Of a stretch of DNA of 64,000 bases, positions 62,754 through 64,000 are shown one piece after another (positions within the stretch are counted from its first letter, which is position 1; the number at the start of each line of letters is the position of its first letter). The stretch is from Erythrobacter litoralis HTCC2594 (GTDB lineage Bacteria; Pseudomonadota; Alphaproteobacteria; Sphingomonadales; Sphingomonadaceae). The DNA is taken from NCBI RefSeq assembly GCF_000013005.1, contig NC_007722.1:2547501-2611500 (forward strand). The letters run 5' to 3'. The notes beneath the pieces were generated by a model that saw only the letters and a program-made list of their open reading frames with translations, ran no database searches and was not told the origin of the DNA. A program made the position numbers and the translations under genes.

Positions 62754-63107
62754 ATGAGCGAAACGCTGACCCCCGCTGCCGAAAAAATTCCGGCGCTGAC
62801 AGAAGCCGCCGCCGCGCGCGTGCGCTGGATTGCGGAAAAGCAGGGCAAACCGGCGATCCTGCGCCTCGCGGTCGAAGGCGGCGGATGCTCGGGCTTCCAG
62901 TACAAGTTCGAACTGGCCGATGCGCCCGAGGATGACGATCTGCAAAGCGAGACGGAAGGCGTCGCGCTAGTTGTCGATCCGGTCAGCCTCGAGCTGGTCG
63001 AAGGCAGCACGGTCGATTTCGTCGAATCGCTCGGCGGGGCAGCGTTCCAGGTTACCAACCCGCAGGCCGCCGCGGGATGCGGCTGCGGATCCTCTTTCGG
63101 GATCTGA
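62754..63107 (+). CDS. erpA: ErpA-like Fe-S insertion protein
   Basis: 117 residues of the HesB/IscA family: AVEGGGCSGFQYKFEL with the first cysteine, and GCGCGSSF with the other two. A-type carriers deliver clusters to essential targets. The ATG at 62754 (MSETLTPAAEKIPALTEAAAARVRWI) follows the CBS gene by 31 bases. It is the second A-type protein in the window, after sufA, outside the suf operon. Confidence 0.9.
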   Translation: MSETLTPAAEKIPALTEAAAARVRWIAEKQGKPAILRLAVEGGGCSGFQYKFELADAPEDDDLQSETEGVALVVDPVSLELVEGSTVDFVESLGGAAFQVTNPQAAAGCGCGSSFGI

Positions 63108-63118
63108 ATTCCAATTTT

Positions 63119-63195
63119 CCGTTCGCCCTGAGCTTGTCGAAGGGCCGTACTTTCTTTTAGCGCAGTACCCGAAGGTACGAGCATGGCTTCGACAA
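63119..63195. repeat. Dispersed repeat pair between erpA and xth
   Basis: 63119-63150 contains CGCCCTGAGCTTGTCGAAGG; 63173-63195 contains a partial reverse copy (GGCTTCGACAA). Followed by an inner palindrome (ACCCCGGATCGGGTCCGGGG). Same family as at 23.1 and 29.8 kb. No gene lies in 63108-63238. Confidence 0.7.
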
Positions 63196-63238
63196 CCCCG
63201 GATCGGGTCCGGGGCCGAACCGTCCCGGGGGTGAGAGC

Positions 63239-64000
63239 GTGAGAATTGCCACTTTCAATATCAACGGCATCAAGGCCCGCCTGCCGCGCCTCATCGAATG
63301 GCTCGAGGAAACGCGGCCGACGGTCGCCTGCCTTCAGGAAATCAAGAGCCAGGACGACGGCTTTCCCGCCGACGAATTCGAGAAGATCGGCTATCACGCC
63401 ATCTGGCACGGGCAGAAAAGCTTCAACGGCGTCGCCATCCTGGCCGACGGGGTGAAGCCGGAAGAGACCCAGCGCGGACTCGGCGTGGACGGGCCCAAGG
63501 AAGGCGAGGGCGAGCAGGCGCGTTATCTCGAGGCCCACGTGAACGGCGTGCGCATCGCTTGCCTTTACCTGCCCAACGGCAATCCGCATCCCGGGCCAAA
63601 ATTCGACTACAAGCTCGCTTGGATGGAAAAGCTGCGCGCCCGCATGCGCGAATTGTGGCAGAGCGAACAGCCGACGATCGTCACCGGCGATTTCAACGTC
63701 ATCCCGCATGACGACGATGTCTGGTCGCCCAAGGCGATGCAGGACGATGCGCTGATGCAGCCGGAATCGCGCGATGCCTACCAGCGTCAGCTGGCCGACG
63801 GCTGGACCGATGCGGTCCGCACACTCAACCCGCGCGGCGGCGTGTGGACCTTTTGGGATTACCAGCGCGGTGCCTGGCAGCGCGACCACGGCTTCCGCAT
63901 CGACCATTGCCTGCTGTCGCCCGAACTGGCCGATCGCCTGACCGCAGTCGGCGTCGACAAGGACTATCGCGGCCGCGAGAAGGCCAGCGATCACACGCCG
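63239..64000 (+). CDS. xth: Exodeoxyribonuclease III (3' end outside window)
   Basis: At least 254 residues, open to the window end. GTG start 63239 gives VRIATFNINGIKARLPRLIEWLEETRPTVACLQEIKSQDD, the ExoIII N-terminus with metal ligands N and E. Further: IACLYLPNGNPHPGPKFDYKLAWMEKL, IVTGDFNVIPHDDDV, FWDYQRGAWQRDHGFRIDHCLLSPELA, and KASDHTP with the catalytic aspartate-histidine. An AP endonuclease and 3' exonuclease in base excision repair. Confidence 0.94.
   Translation, partial: MRIATFNINGIKARLPRLIEWLEETRPTVACLQEIKSQDDGFPADEFEKIGYHAIWHGQKSFNGVAILADGVKPEETQRGLGVDGPKEGEGEQARYLEAHVNGVRIACLYLPNGNPHPGPKFDYKLAWMEKLRARMRELWQSEQPTIVTGDFNVIPHDDDVWSPKAMQDDALMQPESRDAYQRQLADGWTDAVRTLNPRGGVWTFWDYQRGAWQRDHGFRIDHCLLSPELADRLTAVGVDKDYRGREKASDHTP

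Overview
This window is a gene-dense, GC-rich piece of an alphaproteobacterial chromosome. The gene set points to Sphingomonadales, most likely Erythrobacteraceae. Reasons: MmcB, DUF2093, PopZ/DUF2497 and UrcA proteins; a SUF-type Fe-S operon led by an Rrf2 regulator; a ThiS-ThiG fusion; S9 peptidases and DUF885 proteins; a GTTC-N7-GTTC LexA box; an EcfG-like promoter; and dispersed sphingomonad-type repeats. The taxon is inferred from recognised families, not from a database search. I found no phage, plasmid, transposase or CRISPR array. Very long antisense open frames opposite real genes are codon-bias shadows and are left out.

Layout. 1-1.7 kb: end of an acyl-CoA synthetase gene and a tRNA-Arg(CCG) with a nearby copy of its 3' end. 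1.8-8 kb: sulfotransferase, LexA-controlled mmcB, fatty-acid-hydroxylase-type membrane enzyme, DUF2141 protein, acidic PAS-like protein, App1-type phosphatase. 8-12 kb: esterase, two M48 proteases and a DsbA-like oxidoreductase (envelope quality control). 12-19 kb: HD protein, a LytS/LytTR pair, aldehyde dehydrogenase, nadC, RNase T2, tadA, rpmB. 19.4-27.7 kb: phytase-like esterase, M23 peptidase, DUF2093, xseA, purD, PfkB kinase, EI24 protein, small lipoprotein, and an internally duplicated protein. 27.7-35.2 kb: Rrf2-sufB-(four extra genes)-sufC-sufD-sufS-sufT-sufA, all translationally coupled. 35-39.5 kb: two AraC regulators with a broken third between them, and a DUF885 hydrolase. 39.5-49.9 kb: a candidate small RNA, pyrD, ggt, a second acyl-CoA synthetase, an unknown gene, csbD, thiSG, merC-like, ctaA, cutA, rplM-rpsI. 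49.9-64 kb: phosphoesterase, lipid kinase, UrcA, a second LytTR/LytS pair, fumarase, a PCMT-like gene with tolC, popZ, S9 peptidase, 2Fe-2S ferredoxin, CBS protein, erpA and xth (running off the end).

Most striking is a family of structured repeats placed just after stop codons between convergent genes (14.8, 44.4-44.6 and 52.6-52.9 kb). Copies share a hairpin with an ATCC loop whose stem sequence varies by compensatory changes, a GTCCTCGCT-like linker, and a later hairpin with a GGTC-type loop. This is what a conserved RNA or DNA structure would look like. Other notable items are palindromic repeats inserted in frame into sufS and the RNase T2 signal region, the four extra genes inside the suf operon, a terminator-defined small RNA candidate upstream of pyrD, a perfect operator palindrome over the promoter of the PCMT-tolC genes, and a LexA box inside the mmcB promoter.
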